Shown one piece after another: positions 24,690-32,250 of a DNA stretch of 33,695 nt. Each line of letters opens with the position of its first letter. Within the stretch, counting starts at the first letter, position 1. The translations under genes were made by a program, and so were the position numbers. The stretch covers positions 65,249 through 98,943 of the forward strand of contig PAAR01000029.1 of assembly GCA_002699085.1 (NCBI GenBank), read 5' to 3'. Source of the stretch: Micavibrio sp. (lineage in GTDB: Bacteria > Pseudomonadota > Alphaproteobacteria > Micavibrionales > UBA9664). The notes under the pieces are model-generated. The model worked only from the letters and a program-made list of their open reading frames with translations, ran no database searches and was not told the origin of the DNA.

Positions 24690-25553
24690 ATGATAAAAAG
24701 AGCGTCCGGATATAACTTAGAAGACTCAGTTGATACATTTCTAGAAGATGTGTCACAAGTTTTACTGCGTTATATACCCAGTGAAAAGGCAAAAACACGT
24801 GCTTTTTCAATGTTCAGAAATGCCGTAGCCAACAAAAATATTGCCAATATTGCTATGCTATTAATTTTAAATGAGGCAGAGCTTTTAGAAGTATCTTCGA
24901 AGGCTGGAGCCCATAGCAGTGCTCCTTTTTGGACTCTACTAGCGATTAATGATGTTCTCATGCAAAACGATCTAAGAATAGGCACATTAAGTCCGTTAAG
25001 AGATTTATTCGAGTTCCCCGCAAGGCAAGGCGTTAAGCTAAGTGGTAATTACTCTAGCGTATCGGGCTTCCCTTATCCTCAAGAAGTTAATGAGTTCATC
25101 TTATGGGCACAGAAGGTGCAATATAAACAAAGAGGTCACTCAAATTTAAGCCATCTAATAGACTCTCTTGATTCCGCAGATCGTTTAGCTGATGGAACAG
25201 CACTTAATTTTTCAATTATTCTTAAACAAGATTTTAGAAACGAATTATCTGATAAAGGCTTTAGCCAAGAAGCTGTAGACCTCATTGAATATGCGCTTGG
25301 GCTAAAGGTGCGCACGCTGGCTTATTCATGGCACCCAACTTGGCTTGAAAAGTCACCGTCCATAGCAAATCCGTATCTTGAAATTAGGCTAGGTGATGAA
25401 AGCCCTGCAGATGCTCAAAAATTCCTAGCACGTAAATACATTGAAAATAAGCGTATTGTTCAGCATCTGAGTTATAGTCTTCCGAATATTCTCGGTGATG
25501 TTATTACACGCAGTATGCCACGCACCACTCAGCACAAACTAATTTTAACGTAA
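24690..25553 (+). CDS. Hypothetical 287-residue cytosolic protein
   Basis: No signal peptide, transmembrane helix or known motif. It is largely helical: an N-terminal helical region (about 1-75, including RAFSMFRNAVANKNIANIAM), a middle loop rich in Ser/Gly/Pro, and a C-terminal helical region with a Trp/His-rich YSWHPTWLEKSP. The start at 24690 is chosen because a strong promoter ends 6 bases before it. It lies between a convergent DUF218 gene and an MliC-like lipoprotein gene (37 bases downstream). The function is unknown. Confidence 0.75.
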   Translation: MIKRASGYNLEDSVDTFLEDVSQVLLRYIPSEKAKTRAFSMFRNAVANKNIANIAMLLILNEAELLEVSSKAGAHSSAPFWTLLAINDVLMQNDLRIGTLSPLRDLFEFPARQGVKLSGNYSSVSGFPYPQEVNEFILWAQKVQYKQRGHSNLSHLIDSLDSADRLADGTALNFSIILKQDFRNELSDKGFSQEAVDLIEYALGLKVRTLAYSWHPTWLEKSPSIANPYLEIRLGDESPADAQKFLARKYIENKRIVQHLSYSLPNILGDVITRSMPRTTQHKLILT

Positions 25554-25590
25554 TATTAGAAAAGGCATGGTCTTTGCAGGTTGAATCTGT

Positions 25591-25995
25591 ATGGTAAAGA
25601 TCATTATGCCCAAACTTGTTGTTGCTATTCTTTTTCTATTATTTCTCTGTGCCTGTGCTGGACCTAAACCCTATAAGGATATCAAAACGAACAGTTATAA
25701 AGAATCAATCAGTGACGCCACACCTGTCATCGAAAAAAAAGGCAAGATTAGGCCGCAAGTTGATTATAAATGTGAAAATGGTAAAAATTTTAGCGTTTTT
25801 TTTGATAAGAAAGCACTGTACTTTATTATCTTTAAGAGTGGTGATGATACCCATGTTCTGCAACAAGTACGCAGTGGTTCAGGCGCACGTTATACAAGTT
25901 CTGAAGGGTATGAATATTGGACAAAGGGTAAAGAAGCACTTGTCAGCTTCGGGGATAACCATCAATATAGCTGCATGGAAACAAATAGTTATTAA
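25591..25995 (+). CDS. MliC-like lipoprotein (C-type lysozyme inhibitor family)
   Basis: A 134-residue lipoprotein. The signal peptide leads to a lipobox around FLCACAG (Cys at about 21-23, depending on start). A linker follows, then the compact MliC-like beta-barrel: VDYKCENGKNFSVFF, LQQVRSGSGARY, YEYWTKGKEALVSF and a final Cys in YSCMETN, with the two Cys likely bonded. In MliC, the SGSGARY-like loop inserts into the lysozyme active site. It would be periplasm-facing and protect peptidoglycan from host or predator lysozyme. ATG 25591 and ATG 25606 are both possible starts. Confidence 0.8.
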   Translation: MVKIIMPKLVVAILFLLFLCACAGPKPYKDIKTNSYKESISDATPVIEKKGKIRPQVDYKCENGKNFSVFFDKKALYFIIFKSGDDTHVLQQVRSGSGARYTSSEGYEYWTKGKEALVSFGDNHQYSCMETNSY

Positions 25996-26004
25996 GAAGC
26001 ATTA

Positions 26005-26658
26005 ATGGATTTTACAAATATTTATCAATTAGCCTTAGCCATTATTGTTTTGGCACTGAAGCCTGGACCAGGTATGGTTTTATTAGTTTTCCGCTCAATT
26101 AAAGATGGTTTCAAAGGCGGCTATATGGTGTCTTTGGGTTATATCACAGTAGAGATAATTTTTTTTCTAATCGTTATTTTTGCTTTTAAACAATTCCAAG
26201 CCTATCAAGATCTTATCACGATTATTCTAAAGTCTTTTGGTGCGACTTATTTAATTTATCTTGGCATTAAAGGTTTTCAAAAATCATCATTGGAAAATGA
26301 ATTTGCACAAACCGATAAGACACACAGCAATCTTTGGGAAAATTATAGTGCAGGCATTGTAATGGATTTAGGTAATCCTATTGTTATCCTTTTATACGCT
26401 GCGATTCTTCCAACTTTCCTTGATATGCAGAACTTTAAAGCAACTGACATCATAACAGGTCTTATTGTTATGGCATTAGCCAATAATTTTGTTCATATTT
26501 TTCTAGCGCTTAGTGGACAAAGTATTAAAAAATTACTCAATAAGCCCAAAACTTTCCGTACCATTAATGCCTGTGCCAATACCGCTTATATTATTTTAGG
26601 CCTAATTATAGGCTGGTCGGCAATGCCTGTCATTGACTGGCAAGCTTTATACTATTAA
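26005..26658 (+). CDS. LysE/RhtB-family amino-acid exporter (copy 2)
   Basis: A 217-residue six-helix inner-membrane protein. It shares with the gene at 19,749 the first-loop motif LKPGPGM, YLIYLGIKGFQKS after helix 3, and DLGNPIVILLYAAILPT. It starts 9 bases after the MliC-like stop and 12 bases before a tiny membrane-protein gene, so the three are probably cotranscribed. The substrate is unknown. The two copies are only moderately alike, so duplication is not recent. Confidence 0.87.
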   Translation: MDFTNIYQLALAIIVLALKPGPGMVLLVFRSIKDGFKGGYMVSLGYITVEIIFFLIVIFAFKQFQAYQDLITIILKSFGATYLIYLGIKGFQKSSLENEFAQTDKTHSNLWENYSAGIVMDLGNPIVILLYAAILPTFLDMQNFKATDIITGLIVMALANNFVHIFLALSGQSIKKLLNKPKTFRTINACANTAYIILGLIIGWSAMPVIDWQALYY

Positions 26659-26670
26659 GAACGATATGAC

Positions 26671-26865
26671 ATGAAACTCTTCTCAAAAACTGCTGCTTTT
26701 ATTAAACGCCGTCAAACATGGCTCAAAGAAAACAGCAAAAAAGCCTTTTGGATTTGGATTGCCTATCAAGCTATTAAAGGCACAATCACCATGACATTCA
26801 TCTGGGCACCACTGATTTACTTGTGGTTCTCCCATCATCATATTGTCAATTTTTTTAAAAATTAA
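26671..26865 (+). CDS. Small membrane protein, 64 residues
   Basis: A strongly basic amphipathic N-terminus (KLFSKTAAFIKRRQTWLKEN) is followed by one or two closely spaced hydrophobic stretches (about 24-52, Trp-rich), ending in His-His-His and a Lys. It lies 12 bases after the LysE-type gene with the same direction and may be an accessory subunit. Its stop overlaps by 4 bases the stop of a convergent 40-residue ORF. Confidence 0.65.
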   Translation: MKLFSKTAAFIKRRQTWLKENSKKAFWIWIAYQAIKGTITMTFIWAPLIYLWFSHHHIVNFFKN

Positions 26866-26984
26866 ACTCTCAGTGCTAATAAAGGATCTTTTGATTCAGA
26901 AACAATTGCTTTTCCCGCTTCCAAATTTTCTGAATTCACTGCTTTTATAAATGCTTGAGCTGCTTGAGCTGCTTTATCTACCAT
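26862..26984 (-). CDS. Putative 40-residue protein with strong ribosome-binding site
   Basis: On the minus strand an ATG at 26984 is preceded, 5 bases away, by a near-perfect AGGAGAG. The product starts MVDKAAQAAQAFIKAVNSEN and continues as an Ala/Lys/Glu-rich helix ending in LLALRV. It has an AAQAAQA tandem and no membrane segment. It lies 50 bases downstream of the 27,035-27,760 gene on the same strand. The quality of the ribosome-binding site and clean codons argue for a real gene; no relative is recognised. Confidence 0.6.
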   Translation of the reverse strand: MVDKAAQAAQAFIKAVNSENLEAGKAIVSESKDPLLALRV

Positions 26985-27034
26985 TTCACTCTCCTAATTA
27001 TTCTTGATTATACCGAGAAATTCTTAATAAATGG

Positions 27035-27760
27035 TTAGGGCTTATCTGGTTTTTGCGGTGGGGTTATAACAGCCCTAATCGACGGAACCCCTTTTATATC
27101 GTCAAAAGATATATTCTGCTCGGGATCAGAAACCCTAATAGAAACAGGATAACACTCAGAGGGTGGAAACCCTGTACGTAGTTCTATCCCTCTTGTACTG
27201 ATTGCCGCTAAAGCTGATCTCTCTCCACTGACAAATCCTGTTGTTCTTTTTGCAACACGGATAGGGTCAAACACCAATAGATATCCGCCTTTTCTTGAAT
27301 AATTTACTCCCTTCGACACAGTAATTTCCATACCCTCAAGACCTGCCAAACTCCCCGACAAAAGAACTAACCTAGCTCTATTATATGGCGATTGCGGTTC
27401 ATCCGGCCTTGCATTATGCAAAATGTGTGGCAGCCTCTTTAATTGCGCTAAATCATCTACATTAATAATAAACTCATGCTCTGGAATGATTTCATCATCA
27501 TGGACAAAGAACACTGGCTTATCGGTTTTTTTACGGATCATAGACAGTAAAGATCGAATAGAACCCAGATTATCTGCTTCTAAATGTAATGCATTTTCTT
27601 CAAAAACTAGTTTTTGAGGCTTTTTCGCTTGCTCATAACTATCTTGAAAACGTCTAACCGATTTATGCGTAAGACGAATATAAACAGGTCTTTCGGGGTC
27701 TGCTGTCAGTGCCCCAATAATCTGTTCTTCTGAAAACCCTTTTTTTGCGCTCTGTACCAC
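27035..27760 (-). CDS. Hypothetical protein, tandem paralogue A
   Basis: A 241-residue cytosolic protein of unknown family. It shares an ordered set of motifs with the next gene (27,794-28,558): VYIRLTHKSVRRFQDSYEQ, a strand-rich EKLVF-like stretch, HDDEIIPEHEFIINVDD, and LHNARPDEPQSPYNR. The C-terminal half diverges and is rich in beta-strand patterns (GVNYSRKGGYLLVFDP). No catalytic motif or signal is visible. It lies 33 bases after paralogue B, probably in one operon; its start falls near GAAGCGTGGT rather than a clear Shine-Dalgarno. Confidence 0.75.
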   Translation of the reverse strand: MVQSAKKGFSEEQIIGALTADPERPVYIRLTHKSVRRFQDSYEQAKKPQKLVFEENALHLEADNLGSIRSLLSMIRKKTDKPVFFVHDDEIIPEHEFIINVDDLAQLKRLPHILHNARPDEPQSPYNRARLVLLSGSLAGLEGMEITVSKGVNYSRKGGYLLVFDPIRVAKRTTGFVSGERSALAAISTRGIELRTGFPPSECYPVSIRVSDPEQNISFDDIKGVPSIRAVITPPQKPDKP

Positions 27761-27793
27761 GCTTCTTTATATCAAAGATACTTTAAAATATCC

Positions 27794-28558
27794 TTAAAGA
27801 AGACGAAGCTGGCCAGGCACGTTCATTTGCTTTGTGCGTGTGGGCTTCGTTAAGATGTTTTCGGGCGTAAAGTCTTTTATCTCTACTGATACAGGCGTTT
27901 CTAGTGCCGGCATTTCACCTTGGAATCCTCTGCGACAGGCTAAATAATCGGCACGATTATACCCAACAGCTACTAATGCCGTAGCCGTATCTTTTATAGA
28001 CGTTGCAGGCATAAATTTAAAACGGCAAATAACATCTCTTTCTTCGCCCCTATTTGATACTTCAGCTATGGCAATTGTTTCATCATTCAGTTGCTCAAAA
28101 TTATTTGAGACTAAGATAAAAAGACGTTTGCGGCGCAAATCTTTCTTTGTTCTGTTTTTAGGGGCATATGGTTGGTCAAGCCTCATTGTCGGGCGAGCTT
28201 TATCCAAAACTGCCATCATGCGCTCTAAAGCCGCAGGATCATCAGCATTAATAATAAAATCATCTTCATCAATAATTTCATTATCGTGAATAATCTTTAC
28301 CGTTGATAAACGTGTTTCACGAATAAGCCGGCGTAAAGTTACAAGACGATCAAATTTTTCTACTGTAAAAAGTAATTTTTCACCCCTAATAGCTCTTTCA
28401 ACACGCGGTATTTTATATTTAATCTGAGTTGCCCAATCATTAAAACTTCGCGCAGAAGGCATATCTAGGCGAATATAAATCACTGCTTCTGGCTTCGACA
28501 AAAGCATTTTTCTGACACGCACTTGCGATGTTGTGTGTTCAAATTGTTTTACGATCAT
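27794..28558 (-). CDS. Hypothetical protein, tandem paralogue B
   Basis: A 254-residue cytosolic protein related to its downstream neighbour. The shared N-terminal half has VIYIRLDMPSARSFNDWATQ, LRRLIRETRLSTVKIIHDNE, IIDEDDFIINADDPAALERM and LDKARPTMRLDQPY. The rest has a basic turn (KKDLRRKRLF) followed by strands. The common half (about 120 residues) may be one fold used twice in the pair. It lies upstream of paralogue A and 36 bases after the Smr gene on the minus strand, so Smr-B-A may be cotranscribed. Function unknown. Confidence 0.75.
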   Translation of the reverse strand: MIVKQFEHTTSQVRVRKMLLSKPEAVIYIRLDMPSARSFNDWATQIKYKIPRVERAIRGEKLLFTVEKFDRLVTLRRLIRETRLSTVKIIHDNEIIDEDDFIINADDPAALERMMAVLDKARPTMRLDQPYAPKNRTKKDLRRKRLFILVSNNFEQLNDETIAIAEVSNRGEERDVICRFKFMPATSIKDTATALVAVGYNRADYLACRRGFQGEMPALETPVSVEIKDFTPENILTKPTRTKQMNVPGQLRLL

Positions 28559-28594
28559 GGCTTTATATACATATTATTATGGTAAAAATCAAGT

Positions 28595-29137
28595 TTATCG
28601 ACGCCTCAACAGAACATAATAAGCGCCCGCCCCACCATCTTTGGGCTGGGCTTGGGCTATCTTCAAAACATATGAGCTAAGATCGGATAAATTAAGCCAT
28701 TCTGGTAGGTTTTGCCGCAAGACACCTTGTAATCTTTCACCCTTACCTGTAATCACCAAAACCATGCGCCGTCCTCTATGAGCATGTGAGGGAATAAATC
28801 GTCTCAACGCATCTAAAGCTTTTTCTTGCCCCATACCATGTAAGTCCAATACCGCCTCAATAGGTAATTTTCCACGTATCAGCCTTTGGTAAAGAGCACG
28901 GTCAATATCCGAGCTATCCTGAATATTCGTCTGTGTAGGTGTCATTTTAGTGGCTATTTTTGTAAGCGCTTTAAAACTCTTAGAGGATTGTTTTTTAGAT
29001 GATTGAGGCGCAGCAGATTCTTTAGACACACCTTTAGACTCTTCTTTCGGCGAGGCTTTCTGATTAAATAAATTATTCTCAATGGCCTTCAAGCCTTGAG
29101 TTATATGCCCCCAGAGTTTATGATCCTCATCATCCAT
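28595..29137 (-). CDS. Smr-domain protein
   Basis: A 180-residue protein. Residues 1-85 are a low-complexity, Ser/Lys/Glu-rich region. The C-terminal Smr domain (about 95-178) has LDLHGMGQEKALDALRRF with the conserved LDLHG, the VITGKGERLQGVLRQ loop (TGKG), and GGAGAYYVLLRRR. Smr domains of MutS2 and small stand-alone forms are nucleases or RNA/DNA-binding modules. Stand-alone forms in proteobacteria have roles in RNA cleavage at stalled ribosomes in other species; whether this one does is unknown. It is divergent from the DUF481 gene with a 29-base gap. Confidence 0.88.
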   Translation of the reverse strand: MDDEDHKLWGHITQGLKAIENNLFNQKASPKEESKGVSKESAAPQSSKKQSSKSFKALTKIATKMTPTQTNIQDSSDIDRALYQRLIRGKLPIEAVLDLHGMGQEKALDALRRFIPSHAHRGRRMVLVITGKGERLQGVLRQNLPEWLNLSDLSSYVLKIAQAQPKDGGAGAYYVLLRRR

Positions 29138-29166
29138 CCACTAACTGTAATAAGGCTTAAACAATA

Positions 29167-29793
29167 ATGAAACATCTATCTTTTCTTCTCGTGCTTTTTG
29201 CGTTCACTTTACCAGCACAAGCTGAAACAATTACCTTTACCAATGGCGATCGTCTAAGTGGGACGGTCGTTGGCAATACAATGTCAGGCATTCGTTTCCA
29301 AACAAATTTTGGTCAGGAAGTCTTTATTCCTTACGAACAAATTGCCGATAACACGCAAGTCATCAGCACCACACCTCAGACACAACAAACAGCCAATGCC
29401 CAACCCGTTGAGAAAGAGATAGCGTCTATTGAACCAGCGGCTGGTCCAGAAACAGGTGTAAAATGGTCTGGATCGGTTAATCTTGGTGGTAATTTACAGG
29501 ATGGTAATACCCAAAGAAACGCCCTCACCCTTGACTCTGAGGCAACCGCTCGTCGTAAAGATGACCGGTTTAAAGTTAGTTTTGATTACAATATGGCCGA
29601 AGAGGGCGGCACACAAACAGAAGATGAAATTACCTTAGAAGGTGTCTATGACTACTTCTTTAATCCTAAGTGGTTTGCCAACTCAAACCTTAAATTTCAA
29701 CGAGATAAAATCAGCAATATAGATTTACGTTCTGAATTTGGGCTGGGTCTTGGCCATCAAGTCTATGAAACGGATGATCTAAATTTACAATAA
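29167..29793 (+). pseudogene. DUF481/YdiY-family outer-membrane protein, truncated at a sequence junction
   Basis: A 208-residue reading frame, shorter than the usual 300-plus. It has a signal peptide (cleavage after PAQA, about 19), then an SH3-like strand set (ITFTNGDRLSGTVVG... VFIPYEQI, about 22-60), a Thr/Gln-rich linker, and the first half of a DUF481 beta-barrel beginning VKWSGSVNLGGNLQDGNTQR (about 98). The barrel strands end at VYETDDLNLQ with an abrupt stop, where the rest (another 100-plus residues) should continue. The cut coincides with a change in base composition. The remaining barrel is probably absent, so the protein is likely non-functional. Confidence 0.8.
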
Positions 29794-31213
29794 TTGTTCT
29801 TGTATCGTCTTCATATTTCGCTCTGTAATCTGAACTTCCTAGATGATCAAAAGATATATTAAAACCTCCTCCAGATTTTCTCTTTTTAGATTTTTTTTCA
29901 GATCCTTTAGTCTTTGTTTCTTCATCGGTTTTTTCTAACACACCACCTTCCTTTCCTCTCCCATCTCCTTCACCTCCTTCACCATCTCCTCTACCTTCAT
30001 GAATTCCTGCATTTCCGTCTCCTTCAACAAGATTTGTGTTGAAATCTTTTCCAACTACAATTTTTGCCTCTCCTAACGCTGGAAGATCCTGATCTTTTTC
30101 ATCTATAGTTCCCTTGGCTTTTGCTGCTCTTTTTTGAAAATCTAGCTCTTGTTCTTTAAAATCACTATTAAAAAAATCCTTCATTTTTTCAGCTTCCTTT
30201 TGAAGAGCCTCTTCTTTTTCTTTATCTCTTTTGGCATTAGCTTCCTTTTCAAGTCTCTTTCTAACTTTATCAACTTCTATAAGAACAAATTCTTGAAATT
30301 TTTTTGCAAGCTCGTTATCAAGATTTAATTCCTCTCTTCTGCTGCTATCAAAAATAGGTGGATCTTGATCCTCATCTATTAGTTTATCACACGAACATTC
30401 TCCAAAAATGAATTCATTATATCTTGCTGAAGGATTATTTATGAAGGCTTTATAAATTCCCTTAGCAAAAACTTTTATACCTCGTTCATCAGCATTTAAT
30501 TTTTTACTTGCAATCTTTATTGATAATTTTGCATCACCTATAATATTTTTTAAATCCCCTTCAGTTTTGACTATTATCTCTTCACTAAAAGGAATTTCCT
30601 TCTTTTCAATTTCTTCTTCTTGTAAAAAAAGTTTTATTTTATGTTTGTATACTGTTTCTGTAAGAGTTTTTGATTGTAAAAATTCTTTAATACTATTAAT
30701 TTTAATTGGTCTTTTTAATCTAAAATCTAGAATGTCTACTATAGTTCCACTTTTTTCAGCTGTATCTTCATTTTCCTTTATCCATCGAGCTTTTACAACT
30801 TTTTCAGATATCTTAGCATCACAATCTGATCTCCTTATTTCAAACTCAGTTAATTTATTATCTCTTACAGTTCTGACTCTCAAAATTTTTCCAATACCAA
30901 GTGCTGCAACTTTTCCAGTTCCATACTCTCCTCTTCCAAAATCGCCCTTTGCTCTTTCTTGATTCTCCTGTCCTAAAACTAGAAACCTTTCATTTATTTC
31001 TTTTACATTCATACCTCTTGAATTATCTTTAATTCTTATTGATTTATTTTCTTGATCCACAAATATCTCAACTGTTGGGTCATGATCTGTGTATTGCCAA
31101 CTATTTTTAACGTATTCTCCAACTGCTTTTCCTTCATTAGAAAATCTTTTTGTTTCCTCTAATAACATTCTGCCTGCATGCACTGTCATTCCAGATTTAA
31201 GCTTAATTGTCAT
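29711..31213 (-). CDS. GHKL-type ATPase (HSP90/MORC-like) of a candidate defence operon, probably C-truncated
   Basis: A 500-residue protein whose first half is a GHKL ATPase domain. N-box EYVKN (33-37), DNSRGM (63-68), and lid GRGEYGTGK (93-101) are present; this set fits HSP90, MutL, MORC and histidine-kinase ATPases. A Lys/Glu coiled-coil (about 320-380) and a Gly/Glu/Asp-rich linker (about 400-450) follow, then a short C-terminal domain reaching RTIIVNLDHP. The last 27 residues (29,714-29,794) read back through the DUF481 gene, so the native C-terminus is probably lost. The start is ATG 31213, with AGGAGGTGAT just before it; a longer in-frame start at 31243 lies inside the upstream gene. 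It overlaps the winged-helix gene by 11 bases, so it is coupled. Confidence 0.78.
   Translation of the reverse strand: MTIKLKSGMTVHAGRMLLEETKRFSNEGKAVGEYVKNSWQYTDHDPTVEIFVDQENKSIRIKDNSRGMNVKEINERFLVLGQENQERAKGDFGRGEYGTGKVAALGIGKILRVRTVRDNKLTEFEIRRSDCDAKISEKVVKARWIKENEDTAEKSGTIVDILDFRLKRPIKINSIKEFLQSKTLTETVYKHKIKLFLQEEEIEKKEIPFSEEIIVKTEGDLKNIIGDAKLSIKIASKKLNADERGIKVFAKGIYKAFINNPSARYNEFIFGECSCDKLIDEDQDPPIFDSSRREELNLDNELAKKFQEFVLIEVDKVRKRLEKEANAKRDKEKEEALQKEAEKMKDFFNSDFKEQELDFQKRAAKAKGTIDEKDQDLPALGEAKIVVGKDFNTNLVEGDGNAGIHEGRGDGEGGEGDGRGKEGGVLEKTDEETKTKGSEKKSKKRKSGGGFNISFDHLGSSDYRAKYEDDTRTIIVNLDHPFHRLDGQDPAQIQNVNLYC
29768..29793. other. Double-truncation junction between backbone and AT-rich segment
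   Basis: On the plus strand the DUF481 reading frame looks native up to about 29,790; on the minus strand the ATPase frame looks native down to about 29,768. Both lose their normal C-terminal continuation, and composition and codon choice change here. An overlap of about 20 bases that fits both genes is compatible with a microhomology-mediated deletion, an island boundary, or a short-overlap assembly chimera. Confidence 0.6.
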
Positions 31214-31793
31214 TATCACCTCCTGTAGTTTGACTTTCTGCAACTTGATCTATAATTTTTTTAAATTTTTTGTCAGAAACAAATAAATTCTTTATTTTCT
31301 GAATTTTTTCATCTTTTTGATTATTTTTCATATAATCATTAAGTCTAAAAAAGTCGTTATATTCCCTTGATGAAATTTGTGATATCTTATTCTCTAAAGC
31401 TTTTTTGTAGGCCTTCGAAGATTGTAGTCTTATTTTTGTGTTATCAAAAATTTCTTTTGAAACTGGAATTCTTATTTTACTTTGATCAAAACTCTTAACT
31501 TTACTTATATTTTTTTTTGCAAATTGGATACCTTCCTCAGTGAGTAAATAGCTATCAGTATTCTTTTCTTTGGCCATCTGGCGGATGTAACCTTTTTTTC
31601 TTGCATTTGATAGTGCATCCCAAGTGTTGCTATCGCTAATCATATTAGGGTCAGTTTTCCATCTAAAACGTCCATGGGCTATTTCATCAGCTTTTTTAGC
31701 AATAGTTTCTATATCAAATGTACCAATTCCAGATCCGAGTATATAAACTGCTATAGTAACTATCTCTTGATTTGAAAATTTATTATTTTTCAT
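31203..31793 (-). CDS. Winged-helix-like protein, partner of the GHKL ATPase
   Basis: A 196-residue cytosolic protein. The N-terminal half reads as a winged-helix type domain: NQEIVTIAVYILGSG, then TFDIETIAKKADEIAHGRFRW, a helix with WDALSNARKKGYI and a wing ending YLLTEEGIQFAKK. In my recollection this pattern (DxExIAxKAxELAxGRFxW followed by LTxxG) recurs in uncharacterised proteins next to ATP-binding genes, which I cannot verify here. The C-terminal half is a Lys-rich helical region (about 115-185). Its last codons contain the ATPase ribosome-binding site. It lies 1 base after the 80-residue gene. Sequence-specific DNA binding is plausible. Confidence 0.75.
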   Translation of the reverse strand: MKNNKFSNQEIVTIAVYILGSGIGTFDIETIAKKADEIAHGRFRWKTDPNMISDSNTWDALSNARKKGYIRQMAKEKNTDSYLLTEEGIQFAKKNISKVKSFDQSKIRIPVSKEIFDNTKIRLQSSKAYKKALENKISQISSREYNDFFRLNDYMKNNQKDEKIQKIKNLFVSDKKFKKIIDQVAESQTTGGDNDN

Positions 31794-31794
31794 T

Positions 31795-32037
31795 TTATTT
31801 AAAAAAGATATCGTTATTTCTATTTCTTTTATTTTTTGCTCTATTGAAGCTGTTCTTAACTTCTCTAATAGCCTCGTCTAATTTCTTAAATATTAAGTTT
31901 TTTTCTTTTTCTTCGTATCCGTAGTATCTTTGATTTGCTATATTATTTAATAGTTTAATTGATTTTACAGCATTGGATAATCTTCTGTTTCCATGTTTTA
32001 AAAAGTTATCTCTTTTTTGTTTATCTGTTAAAGCCAT
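31795..32037 (-). CDS. Small helical protein, first gene of the three-gene operon
   Basis: An 80-residue, very basic protein: FLKHGNRRLSNAVKSIKLLNNIANQRYYGYEE then a second helix with IFKKLDEAIREVKNSFNRAK. The pattern NxRxxNAxKxIxLxxNxxN-x-xYxY resembles a family of small uncharacterised proteins, recalled but not searched. The ATG at 32037 lies 6 bases from a predicted -10, with no Shine-Dalgarno sequence. One base separates it from the winged-helix-like gene, so the three genes are one transcription unit. Function unknown. Confidence 0.7.
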   Translation of the reverse strand: MALTDKQKRDNFLKHGNRRLSNAVKSIKLLNNIANQRYYGYEEKEKNLIFKKLDEAIREVKNSFNRAKNKRNRNNDIFFK

Positions 32038-32043
32038 ACATGT

Positions 32044-32071
32044 AAAATAATCATTTAATTGAAGAAGTCAA
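32044..32071 (-). promoter_or_regulatory. Predicted promoter of the three-gene operon, possibly leaderless
   Basis: On the minus strand TTGACT (32071-32066), 16-base spacer, TATTTT (32049-32044). The -10 ends 6 bases before the ATG at 32037, which leaves almost no leader. Confidence 0.45.
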
Positions 32072-32119
32072 GTGGTTTTTTAAATACTATTTAAAATGAC
32101 AATTAATGTGAGAATTCAT

Positions 32120-32149
32120 TTGACACACTAGTAAACATTATGCTAATAA
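32120..32149 (+). promoter_or_regulatory. Predicted divergent promoter
   Basis: A consensus TTGACA (32120-32125) followed after 18 bases by TAATAA (32144-32149). It points toward the small genes from 32,299, and the start would be near 32,156, beside the inverted repeat at 32,158. Confidence 0.45.
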
Positions 32150-32157
32150 GCATTAAA

Positions 32158-32210
32158 TTTATTAATTGTTAGTTTATGAGTGGTTTCATCAATTAATAAA
32201 ATAATAACTG
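32158..32210. promoter_or_regulatory. Perfect 11-bp inverted repeat in the divergent control region
   Basis: TTTATTAATTG (32158-32168) and CAATTAATAAA (32200-32210) are exact inverted repeats separated by 31 bases, about three helix turns. Position just downstream of the predicted plus-strand promoter suggests an operator for a dimeric or looping repressor. The winged-helix-like protein encoded by the neighbouring operon is a candidate ligand. Such AT-rich repeats can arise by chance in this DNA. Confidence 0.4.
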
Positions 32211-32250
32211 GCATTCTTTGTCTTTCTTTCTGGTCAGTTATTTAGCACAC

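Noticed and set aside
31089-31286. Plus-strand frames opposite the ATPase and winged-helix-like genes, including 30567-30962
   Set aside because: They are antisense to coherent proteins with clear motifs and lack ribosome-binding sites.
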